Shown here piece by piece: positions 8,185-13,773 of a stretch of 17,856 bases of DNA. The translations under genes were made by a program, and so were the position numbers. The stretch's first letter is position 1. The number at the start of each line of letters is the position of its first letter. The notes beneath the pieces are model-generated. The model was not told the DNA's origin and ran no database searches. It saw only the letters and a list, made by a program, of their open reading frames with translations. The DNA is from Elusimicrobiota bacterium (GTDB taxonomy: Bacteria > Elusimicrobiota > UBA8919): positions 1 through 17,856 of the forward strand of contig DMMW01000050.1 in the NCBI GenBank assembly GCA_003452965.1, written 5' to 3'.

Positions 8185-9084
8185 ATGTCAACAAATAAAC
8201 GTTTAACTGAACTTTTTAAACTATCGTCAGAAAAACCGATTGCTTTCGATGATTCTTCAAAATTTATAATTTTTAGCGATTGTCATCGCGGTGATAACGA
8301 CTGGGCAGATGATTTTGCAGATAACCAAAACATATTTTTCCATGCCCTGAATTATTACTATAATAATGATTTTACATATATTGAACTCGGGGATGGTGAC
8401 GAACTTTTTGAAAATAGAAATTTCAGAAATATAAGAAAAAGTTACAGCCATATATTCTGGCTTATGAGCGAATTTTATAAAAATAATCGCTTTTATCTCA
8501 TTTATGGTAATCATGATATGGAGCGACATAATCCGAAAAAAGTTAAAAAAACACTTTTTCATTATTTTGATGAACGCGAAAAACAATTGAAACCATTATT
8601 TGAAAATATTATTGTTTATGAATCTCTTGTATTACAGCATATAACTACAAATATCAAACTTTTTCTCGTTCATGGACATCAGGGTGATTTAATAAATGAT
8701 ACACTCTGGCGTTTATGTAGATTTTTTGTAAGAAATGTCTGGAAATATTTGCAGTTATCACTCGGTATCAAGGATCCAACCAGCCCTGCAAAAAACTATA
8801 AAAAAAGTTTAAAGATTGAAAAAATACTTTCTGAATGGTCAATAGCTAATAAACAAATATTAATTGCAGGACACACTCATAGACCTATTTTTCCTAAACT
8901 TAATGAATCACTTTTTTTTAATTCGGGCAGCTGCGTTCATCCTCGCTGTATTACAGGAATCGAAATTCAAAACAATGAAATATCTTTAATTAAATGGTGT
9001 ATAAAAACAAAAAATGACGGAACATTATATATTGACAAAGAAGTATTAGTATGTCCGAAACAATTAAGGCTCTTTTACACCTAA
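8185..9084 (+). CDS. calcineurin-like metallophosphoesterase
   Basis: A 299-residue soluble phosphoesterase with the full two-metal motif set: DCH (32-34), GDGDE (69-73), GNHD (108-111), HGH (163-165) and GHTH (229-232). The family includes LpxH-like lipid pyrophosphatases, class III cyclic-nucleotide phosphodiesterases (CpdA) and many of unknown substrate. The SDCHRGDNDWADDF start and HGHQGDLINDTLW block do not let me choose between these. It starts two bases after the phospholipase stop without a clear Shine-Dalgarno and so probably relies on coupled translation. In this context it might hydrolyse the cyclase product or a phosphate group released by the phospholipase; both are inferences. 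It is the last gene of the operon. Confidence 0.88.
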   Translation: MSTNKRLTELFKLSSEKPIAFDDSSKFIIFSDCHRGDNDWADDFADNQNIFFHALNYYYNNDFTYIELGDGDELFENRNFRNIRKSYSHIFWLMSEFYKNNRFYLIYGNHDMERHNPKKVKKTLFHYFDEREKQLKPLFENIIVYESLVLQHITTNIKLFLVHGHQGDLINDTLWRLCRFFVRNVWKYLQLSLGIKDPTSPAKNYKKSLKIEKILSEWSIANKQILIAGHTHRPIFPKLNESLFFNSGSCVHPRCITGIEIQNNEISLIKWCIKTKNDGTLYIDKEVLVCPKQLRLFYT

Positions 9085-9098
9085 AACAAAGTCAGCAT

Positions 9099-9127
9099 TT
9101 GACAAAAAAGATAATTTTTTATATCAT
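9099..9127 (+). promoter_or_regulatory. sigma70-type promoter for the oxidoreductase/aminotransferase pair
   Basis: A perfect TTGACA (9099-9104), a 17-base spacer and TATCAT (9122-9127, five of six) predict a start near 9134. That gives a leader of about 250 bases before the ATG at 9388. It lies just 15 bases beyond the phosphoesterase stop. Confidence 0.55.
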
Positions 9128-9204
9128 AGTTAAAAAGTTTTTATGATTTTAGGTAATGTTAAAAATATTATTAAAAATCATGGTTTTTCACTAGACGCAA
9201 TATT

Positions 9205-9228
9205 TTCATCCCGACATGTCGGGATGAA
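9205..9228. repeat. perfect 24-bp palindrome in the leader of the oxidoreductase gene
   Basis: The centre CCCGACATGTCGGG and its flanks form an uninterrupted 12+12 base palindrome (TTCATCCCGACA and inverse). It could be a dimeric protein-binding site, a cruciform or RNA hairpin, or a dispersed palindromic repeat. It lies in the approximately 300-base gene-free stretch 9085-9387. The rest of that stretch holds the promoter at 9099, a weak AT-rich inverted repeat at 9244-9282 and no convincing gene. Confidence 0.75.
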
Positions 9229-9243
9229 CGGCTCAAAAAACTT

Positions 9244-9282
9244 AAAATTTCAGAACTCACTTGTTCAAACAGCTGAAATTTT
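9244..9282 (+). repeat. AT-rich inverted repeat followed by T-runs
   Basis: AAAATTTCAG (9244-9253) and its exact inverse CTGAAATTTT (9273-9282) flank a 19-base loop and are followed by TT and, ten bases on, by TTTTTT. It could act as a weak attenuator inside the leader that starts at about 9134. The low GC of the stem makes a classical terminator doubtful. Confidence 0.35.
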
Positions 9283-9387
9283 TTAACAGTTTTTTATCGC
9301 CTAAATATCGCTATATCGTTCAAAACCAGATTTTTCAATAATATGTCATTTTTGACAGAACGTGATTTTATAGCGAGGTAATTATTA

Positions 9388-10659
9388 ATGAAACAACCTA
9401 TTGATGTAACCATTGTGGGCGGCGGAATGATTACAAACGACCTGATTCTTCCCTGTATTTATCAGTTGAAAAGAACTAATGTAGTAAGAAAAATAAATAT
9501 TTGTGCACTTAACACTCCACCTTTGAAAACCCTGCATGACAACCCTGACTTAAAAAAGGCATTCCCCGGATATACATTTACACCTTATCCTTCTTTTTCG
9601 GAATCGCCCGATAAAAGTTTCCCTGACCTATATAAAAAGGTCTTAAAAAATATGGAACCACATCAAGCAGTAATAGTAGTAATGCCGGACCATTTGCATT
9701 ATCCTGTAGTTATGGAAGCACTTGAACACAATCAACACGTTCTATGTGCAAAGCCATTGGTATTAAAATATGAACATACTATAGAAATTGAGCAAATCGC
9801 TTATGAGAAAGGACTGTTTGTCGGTGTAGAATATCATAAACGATTTGACCGCAGAGCTTTACTTGCCAAAAGACATTATTCATTAGGACATTTCGGCAAA
9901 TTTGCAATGGGTGAGGCAAAAATGATTGAACCATATTATTATAGACACTCAAATTTCCAGAATTGGTTCACAACCGATAAAACTGACCCGTTTGTTTATG
10001 TAGGTTGTCATTATGTTGACCTCGTTTATTTTATTACTGGACTAAAACCTGTTGAGGTTTCGGTTTCTGGTGTAAAAGGTAAATTTCCAAACGGTAATGA
10101 AGGATATTTGTGGGCAAACGGTCGTGTAATATATGAAAATGGAGCTGTTCTCTCTGTTATTGACGGACTCGGTTATCCGGATGATGGTGCTGGAAGCAAC
10201 GAGCAATGTTTAAAAATGTTCTGTGAAGGCAAAGGGAAAACCGGTTTAATTGACCATGATGACCAGTTCAGAGGTGTCATCCACAGCTATATAAAAGATG
10301 GGATAGGTTGTGCCGGTTCCATTTACAATTACATTAATCCTGATTTCTTCAGATTGGTTCCATATGAAGGTGATGGTTATAAACCGGTTGGTTATGGTTA
10401 TGATTCTGTAGCAGCTTCTATTAACACAATACATCATATTTCTAACGAAACAATTGGACTTTCCAAGGAAAAATCGCTTACAAAAAGAAGAAAAATGATT
10501 AAAGATATTGATGAAAAAGGTCTTATTGCAACACCAAACAATAGCTACATTAACGAATTGGTTACCGAAGCAGCAAGAATGTCAATTCTCAATGATGGTG
10601 CAATGGTTAAAATTGTGTATGGCAAAAATCCACACGTAGAAATGCGAAAGGTAGGGTAG
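9388..10659 (+). CDS. Gfo/Idh/MocA-family NAD(P)-dependent oxidoreductase
   Basis: A 423-residue soluble dehydrogenase, probably oxidising or reducing a sugar or cyclitol hydroxyl. The N-terminal Rossmann fold shows VTIVGGGM (7-14), then VVMPDHLHYPVVMEAL (97-112), the catalytic-lysine motif CAKPL (120-124, a variant of the usual EKP with Lys122), and YHKRF (149-153). The C-terminal half has the substrate-site block GCHYVDLVYFITG (206-218, with His208 and Asp211). At 423 residues it is longer than the usual 330-390. The ATG at 9388 follows GAGGT (9375-9379). A class III aminotransferase gene follows after 92 bases, suggesting oxidation of a hydroxyl followed by amination of the resulting ketone or aldehyde. 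The substrate cannot be named. Confidence 0.88.
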   Translation: MKQPIDVTIVGGGMITNDLILPCIYQLKRTNVVRKINICALNTPPLKTLHDNPDLKKAFPGYTFTPYPSFSESPDKSFPDLYKKVLKNMEPHQAVIVVMPDHLHYPVVMEALEHNQHVLCAKPLVLKYEHTIEIEQIAYEKGLFVGVEYHKRFDRRALLAKRHYSLGHFGKFAMGEAKMIEPYYYRHSNFQNWFTTDKTDPFVYVGCHYVDLVYFITGLKPVEVSVSGVKGKFPNGNEGYLWANGRVIYENGAVLSVIDGLGYPDDGAGSNEQCLKMFCEGKGKTGLIDHDDQFRGVIHSYIKDGIGCAGSIYNYINPDFFRLVPYEGDGYKPVGYGYDSVAASINTIHHISNETIGLSKEKSLTKRRKMIKDIDEKGLIATPNNSYINELVTEAARMSILNDGAMVKIVYGKNPHVEMRKVG

Positions 10660-10660
10660 A

Positions 10661-10729
10661 GGGAATAGGGATTAGGGATTAGTAAAACAAATACCTATAT
10701 CTATCCCCTAACCCCTATACGCTAACCCC
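10661..10729. repeat. telomere-like heptanucleotide repeats in inverted arrangement
   Basis: Three tandem heptamers GGGA(A/T)TA occupy 10661-10681. After 20 bases, four heptamers of the TA(A/T)CCCC type occupy 10702-10729: TATCCCC, TAACCCC, the degenerate TATACGC and TAACCCC. The two blocks are roughly complementary (about 14 of 17 in the best pairing) and could fold into a hairpin between the oxidoreductase stop and the aminotransferase ribosome-binding site. Confidence 0.7.
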
Positions 10730-10751
10730 TGATTTTAAAAAGGAGATTTTT

Positions 10752-12125
10752 ATGGCAGAGTATGATTTAACACCGGTTGAAGTACCTAAAGTAAATACAA
10801 AATATCGCACAATAAAAACAAAAATCCCGGTTCCGGAATCATTACCTATATTTGAAGAATTAAAGCGTTCTGAACCGCGTTCTATGATGGGACAACCGCC
10901 TGTAATATGGCATAAGGCGGAAGATTTTATTGTAAGTGATAAATGGGGAAACCGTTGGATTGACTGGTCTTCCGGTGTCTTGATTACAAATGCAGGGCAT
11001 GGCAGACAGGAAATTAAAAAGGCACTTATGGATGCAATTGAATCGGGACTGCTTGCAACATACGTTTTTGTTCATGAGAAAAGAGCAGTTTTATCAAAAA
11101 TGTTGAGAGAAATTTCACCTAATCCTAATAACTACAGAGTGTTCCTATTAAGCACCGGAAGCGAAGCAACTGAAAACTGTATTAAACTCGCTAAAACATA
11201 CGGATTGGAAAAACACGGACCTAATAAAAAATATATTGTATCATTTATAAATGCTTTTCATGGTAGAACATTAGGAGCACAATTAGCCGGTGGAATGGAA
11301 AAATTGAAAAAATGGATAGTTGACCGCGATTTAACATTTGTTCAGGTACCATTTCCAGACGGATATAAAAACGAAAATACATCTTTTGACCTTTTCTTAA
11401 AAACTTTAAAAGAAAAAAGAGTTGAACCAAAAGATATTGCAGGTTTAATTACTGAATCATACCAGGGTGTTGGTCCTGATTTTTTCCCTGTTGACTATGC
11501 AAAGAAAATGGAAGCATTCTGCAGAGAATATGATATAGTTATGTGTTTCGATGAAGTTCAGGCAGGATTCGGCAGAACAGGTAAAATGTTTACTTATGAG
11601 CATTACGGTGTAAAACCTGATTTAATAGCTTGTGGCAAAGGTATTTCATCTTCACTACCAATTTCCGCTGTAATTGGACGTAATGATATCATGGATTTAT
11701 ATGCACCGGGTTCTATGACTTCCACACATTCAGCATCGCCATTACCGGTAGTTGCAGCTATAGAAAATCTTAAGATTATTGAAAAAGAACATTTAGTTAA
11801 GCGGGCTGCCGATATGGGCGACATTTTAATTCCTGAATTAAACAGAATACAAAAAAAATATCCCAATGTCTTAGGATGTGTTCAAGGAAAGGGTTTAGTT
11901 GCCGGTATTCAGGTTGTAAAATCCGGGACAAAAGAACCCGACGGCAATACTGCTACAAAAATTAATCTTAAATGTTTGCAAAAAGGTTTGCTGATGTTTG
12001 CACCCGTAGGTATTGCAGGCGAGTGTTTAAAAATCGCACCACCTTTAACTATTACGGCTGAAGCATTAAAAGAATCTATAAAAGTTTTTGAAGAATCCAT
12101 TGATGAGATATTGAAATCCGCCTAA
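10752..12125 (+). CDS. class III (ornithine/GABA-type) PLP-dependent aminotransferase
   Basis: A 457-residue PLP enzyme moving an amino group to a ketone or aldehyde acceptor. Conserved elements are the phosphate-binding STGSEATE (134-141), NAFHGRTLGA (167-176), PLP-ring DEVQAGFGRTG (267-277) and the Schiff-base lysine K296 in CGKGISSSLPISAV, followed by STHSASPLP (324-332). Length and motif order match 4-aminobutyrate/acetylornithine aminotransferases. The substrate is unknown; the N-terminal extension of about 40 residues (VPKVNTKYRTIKTKIPVPES) is distinctive. AAGGAGA before the ATG at 10752 is a strong Shine-Dalgarno. It is probably co-transcribed with the oxidoreductase, giving a dehydrogenase-transaminase pair. 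The last codons (Ser-Ala-stop) lie inside a REP-like hairpin at 12116-12146. Confidence 0.92.
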   Translation: MAEYDLTPVEVPKVNTKYRTIKTKIPVPESLPIFEELKRSEPRSMMGQPPVIWHKAEDFIVSDKWGNRWIDWSSGVLITNAGHGRQEIKKALMDAIESGLLATYVFVHEKRAVLSKMLREISPNPNNYRVFLLSTGSEATENCIKLAKTYGLEKHGPNKKYIVSFINAFHGRTLGAQLAGGMEKLKKWIVDRDLTFVQVPFPDGYKNENTSFDLFLKTLKEKRVEPKDIAGLITESYQGVGPDFFPVDYAKKMEAFCREYDIVMCFDEVQAGFGRTGKMFTYEHYGVKPDLIACGKGISSSLPISAVIGRNDIMDLYAPGSMTSTHSASPLPVVAAIENLKIIEKEHLVKRAADMGDILIPELNRIQKKYPNVLGCVQGKGLVAGIQVVKSGTKEPDGNTATKINLKCLQKGLLMFAPVGIAGECLKIAPPLTITAEALKESIKVFEESIDEILKSA

Positions 12126-12146
12126 ATGCGTTAGCTTTTGGCGGAT
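12116..12146 (+). repeat. REP-like hairpin overlapping the aminotransferase stop codon (copy A)
   Basis: ATCCGCC (12116-12122) and GGCGGAT (12140-12146) form a 7-bp stem that includes the last codons and stop of the aminotransferase. The 27-base unit 12118-12144 is an inverted, 23-of-27 identical copy of 12196-12222. A T-rich stretch follows (12147-12170), so it may also help to end plus-strand transcripts. Confidence 0.65.
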
Positions 12147-12193
12147 ACTTAATTAATTTTTCTTATTTTTAGGTAAGTTATTAATAAACATCT

Positions 12194-12224
12194 ACCCGCC
12201 AAGAGCTATCGCACTTTGGCGGGT
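12194..12224. repeat. REP-like hairpin abutting the minus-strand gene stop (copy B), possible terminator
   Basis: ACCCGCCAA (12194-12202) and TTGGCGGGT (12216-12224) make a perfect 9-bp stem with a 13-base loop. It begins one base beyond the stop codon of the minus-strand gene (12225-12227). It is the inverted partner of copy A. Lying between convergent genes, the pair could act as a transcription barrier or mRNA end-protector for both. No clean U-tract follows on the minus strand. Confidence 0.6.
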
Positions 12225-13157
12225 TCAAAATTCTACATTTGGTCTGATTAATATTTGAAAATCTTCTTTATTATCTAACCTCGCTAATTTACCGGTATAT
12301 TTATCTTTACTTTCCAAAACAAAACCTGTACCTATACTAAAAACAATCTTTTTTCTCTTAAAAGGAAACTTTTTACCTACAAGAAAAAAATGTCTAATGG
12401 TACTAATTTCTTTTGCTTCTATGTCTATAGTATATTCAAAGTTACTGTTTTTAAATATTGATTTTGTATCGCTGAAATCGGTTCTATCTCTTCTTAAAGA
12501 AAAATATATAACATCTTTGATATAACTATTATTATGAAATTTGCTTCCGATTCTGAAACTCCAGCTCATTTTATCAAAATTAATAATTTTATCACCTTTT
12601 AATTTTATTTCACCTTCTATCCAATTATCGGTTATTAACTCATTATCTTTGATGTGATAATTACCTCCGCTAATTAACAATCCTAAATATCCCTTTCCTT
12701 CGACATTTTTGGTATCCTTGGGTTTAAAACTTATTACATTACCAAGAAATAATGATAATGCATACGGTTCTTCAAATCCTGCAGACACACTTTTTACAAT
12801 GTTAAAACTATCTGAAATATTCAGATTATCATAAAAATGTAATAAATGCTTTTTTACCAATGTACCAAAACATGGCATTGGATATGTACTTATTTCAAAA
12901 ACAAAAAATCTCGGCACCGGCGAGATAATTAGTTTTTTATATATTTTTAGTTCATCTGTATCATCAAAATATGGAATGGATGTTTTTGTTAGCGGTAAAT
13001 AATAATCAAAAGATGAGTAGTAGGCATCAATTTCAATTTCAATTTCTTGATTATTTATTTGTTTTTGATAAACAGATTTAGAATAAATGGAAGAATGATC
13101 TAATAATAGAATGGTTACTAAAAAATATTTCCGAATAATTACAATTACTGATTTCAC
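12225..13157 (-). CDS. secreted protein of unknown function, probable outer-membrane protein
   Basis: No recognised family. The 310-residue product starts at a GTG (13155-13157) behind a Shine-Dalgarno-like GGGGTGA (13162-13168). The ATG two bases upstream is followed at once by a stop and cannot be used. The N-terminus KSVIVIIRKYFLVTILLL resembles a signal peptide with possible cleavage after IYS, near residue 26. The mature part alternates hydrophobic and polar residues with many K, F, I and N, and ends FQILIRPNVEF; the terminal Phe after an alternating strand suggests a beta-barrel. It follows rpmB by 88 bases on the same strand. An inverted repeat (13164-13246) covers its ribosome-binding site, so translation may be modulated by RNA structure. 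Confidence 0.7.
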   Translation of the reverse strand: MKSVIVIIRKYFLVTILLLDHSSIYSKSVYQKQINNQEIEIEIDAYYSSFDYYLPLTKTSIPYFDDTDELKIYKKLIISPVPRFFVFEISTYPMPCFGTLVKKHLLHFYDNLNISDSFNIVKSVSAGFEEPYALSLFLGNVISFKPKDTKNVEGKGYLGLLISGGNYHIKDNELITDNWIEGEIKLKGDKIINFDKMSWSFRIGSKFHNNSYIKDVIYFSLRRDRTDFSDTKSIFKNSNFEYTIDIEAKEISTIRHFFLVGKKFPFKRKKIVFSIGTGFVLESKDKYTGKLARLDNKEDFQILIRPNVEF

Positions 13158-13163
13158 ATATTC

Positions 13164-13246
13164 ACCCCGTTAGAAAATGTAGAAATATAATGTCTATTAA
13201 GCTAAGTATGAATTAAAGTAACTTTTGCAACATTTTCTTGCGGGGT
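13164..13246 (-). promoter_or_regulatory. long inverted repeat spanning the rpmB stop and the next gene's Shine-Dalgarno
   Basis: ACCCCG-tta-GAAAATGT (13164-13180) is matched by ACATTTTC-ttg-CGGGGT (13230-13246): 14 of 17 bases pair around a 49-base loop. On the minus-strand RNA the CGGGGT segment belongs to the Shine-Dalgarno of the downstream gene, and its partner touches the rpmB stop. A small alternative stem (GCGG 13240-13243 with CCGC 13251-13254) competes for the same rpmB-end bases. This could be translational control, an attenuator, or a remnant mobile palindrome. Confidence 0.5.
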
Positions 13247-13437
13247 TATGCCGCTTTCACAATAAAACCGGATTTTATACATCTTGTGCAAACATATTCT
13301 GACTTTTTTACACCGTTTAATAATATTTTTATCTTCTGAAGGTTAGGTTTAAATCTCCTTTTGCTTGCTTTGTGTGAATGACTAACTCTATTTCCTGAAA
13401 CTGACTTTTTATTGCATATAATACACTTGAACGCCAT
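13246..13437 (-). CDS. rpmB: 50S ribosomal protein bL28
   Basis: A 63-residue basic ribosomal protein of the large subunit. It begins AFKCIICNKKSVSGNRVSHS, with the conserved GNxVSHSxxxxxRxFxPN block (16-32), and has two CxxC pairs (C5/C8 and C50/C53) that make the zinc-binding form of bL28. The length is normal. The ATG (13435-13437) has an ideal Shine-Dalgarno AGGAGG at 13443-13448, with a promoter 24 bases beyond the start codon. It stands alone rather than in a ribosomal operon, which is usual for rpmB in many phyla. The stop codon forms part of a small GC stem. Confidence 0.95.
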   Translation of the reverse strand: MAFKCIICNKKSVSGNRVSHSHKASKRRFKPNLQKIKILLNGVKKSEYVCTRCIKSGFIVKAA

Positions 13438-13460
13438 ATCGTCCTCCTAAACTTATTATA

Positions 13461-13488
13461 ATTCTACATAAAATAAAATAAAAGTCAA
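13461..13488 (-). promoter_or_regulatory. sigma70-type promoter for rpmB
   Basis: On the minus strand TTGACT (13483-13488), a 16-base spacer and TAGAAT (13461-13466) lie just upstream of the rpmB Shine-Dalgarno. Predicted transcription start is about 13454, giving a leader of under 20 bases. Confidence 0.6.
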
Positions 13489-13517
13489 GTTTAAAATTAA
13501 CACCGTGATACTTCTAT

Positions 13518-13539
13518 CAATGGGGTCACACCTATTTAT
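13518..13539. repeat. possible fragment of a dispersed repeat
   Basis: AATGGGGTCACACCTATTTA resembles, from memory, short GC-rich strings dispersed in many genomes near REP-type transposases. It lies beside the REP-like cluster. Only one copy is in the window. Confidence 0.2.
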
Positions 13540-13561
13540 TTCTTATAATCTATTGCCTGTC

Positions 13562-13692
13562 ATACCCGTGCAAAACTTGTCCTCACGAAAGTGGGGACGG
13601 GTATCCAGAATCTTTTTTGGATTCCTGCTAACAACATGCAGGAATGACGGCTTGGATTCCCTCCACCAGCTGGCGGATTCGCGGGAATGACG
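13562..13692. repeat. cluster of three REP/dRS3-like palindromes
   Basis: Hairpin 1: ATACCCGT (13562-13569) with ACGGGTAT (13597-13604), enclosing or competing with GTCCTCAC-GAAA-GTGGGGAC (13579-13598). Hairpin 2: ATTCCTGC (13621-13628) with GCAGGAAT (13638-13645). Hairpin 3: ATTCCC (13656-13661) with GGGAAT (13683-13688) around the near-palindrome TCCACCAGCTGGCGGA (13662-13677). Hairpins 2 and 3 are tandem copies of a unit TTGGATTCC...GGAATGACG (13618-13649 and 13653-13692). They resemble the ATTCCC-N-GGGAAT dispersed repeats (dRS3 type). The 336-base gene-free stretch 13438-13773 holds these, the rpmB promoter and two hairpins next to the following gene. Confidence 0.75.
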
Positions 13693-13728
13693 ATGAGTCA
13701 GTCACCTAATGATTGCCAGTTTTCCTTT

Positions 13729-13773
13729 TTCCGCTCCAAAAGAGCGGAACCTCGCCAAAGATTCAGTGGCGGG
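13729..13773 (-). repeat. two hairpins just beyond the surface-protein stop codon
   Basis: TTCCGCTC (13729-13736) pairs with GAGCGGAA (13742-13749) around a 5-base loop. CGCC (13753-13756) pairs with GGCG (13768-13771), abutting the stop at 13774. On the minus-strand transcript an A-run, not a U-run, follows the strong stem. These are therefore better described as transcript-end or REP-like hairpins than as a standard terminator. Confidence 0.45.

Noticed and set aside
9143..9286. 47-codon plus-strand ORF in the intergenic leader
   Set aside because: No ribosome-binding site, it runs straight through the perfect palindrome and the AT-rich inverted repeat, and it resembles no protein I recognise.
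9352..9374. Second TTGACA with a TATAGC close to the oxidoreductase start
   Set aside because: The spacer is only 11 bases, too short for a sigma70 promoter.
13562..13692. CRISPR array
   Set aside because: The repeated units are palindromic hairpins of different lengths without regular spacers, and no cas genes are present.
13729..13749. Rho-independent terminator for the surface-protein gene
   Set aside because: The stem is good, but on the minus-strand transcript it is followed by an A-run rather than a U-run, so it is listed only as a hairpin.
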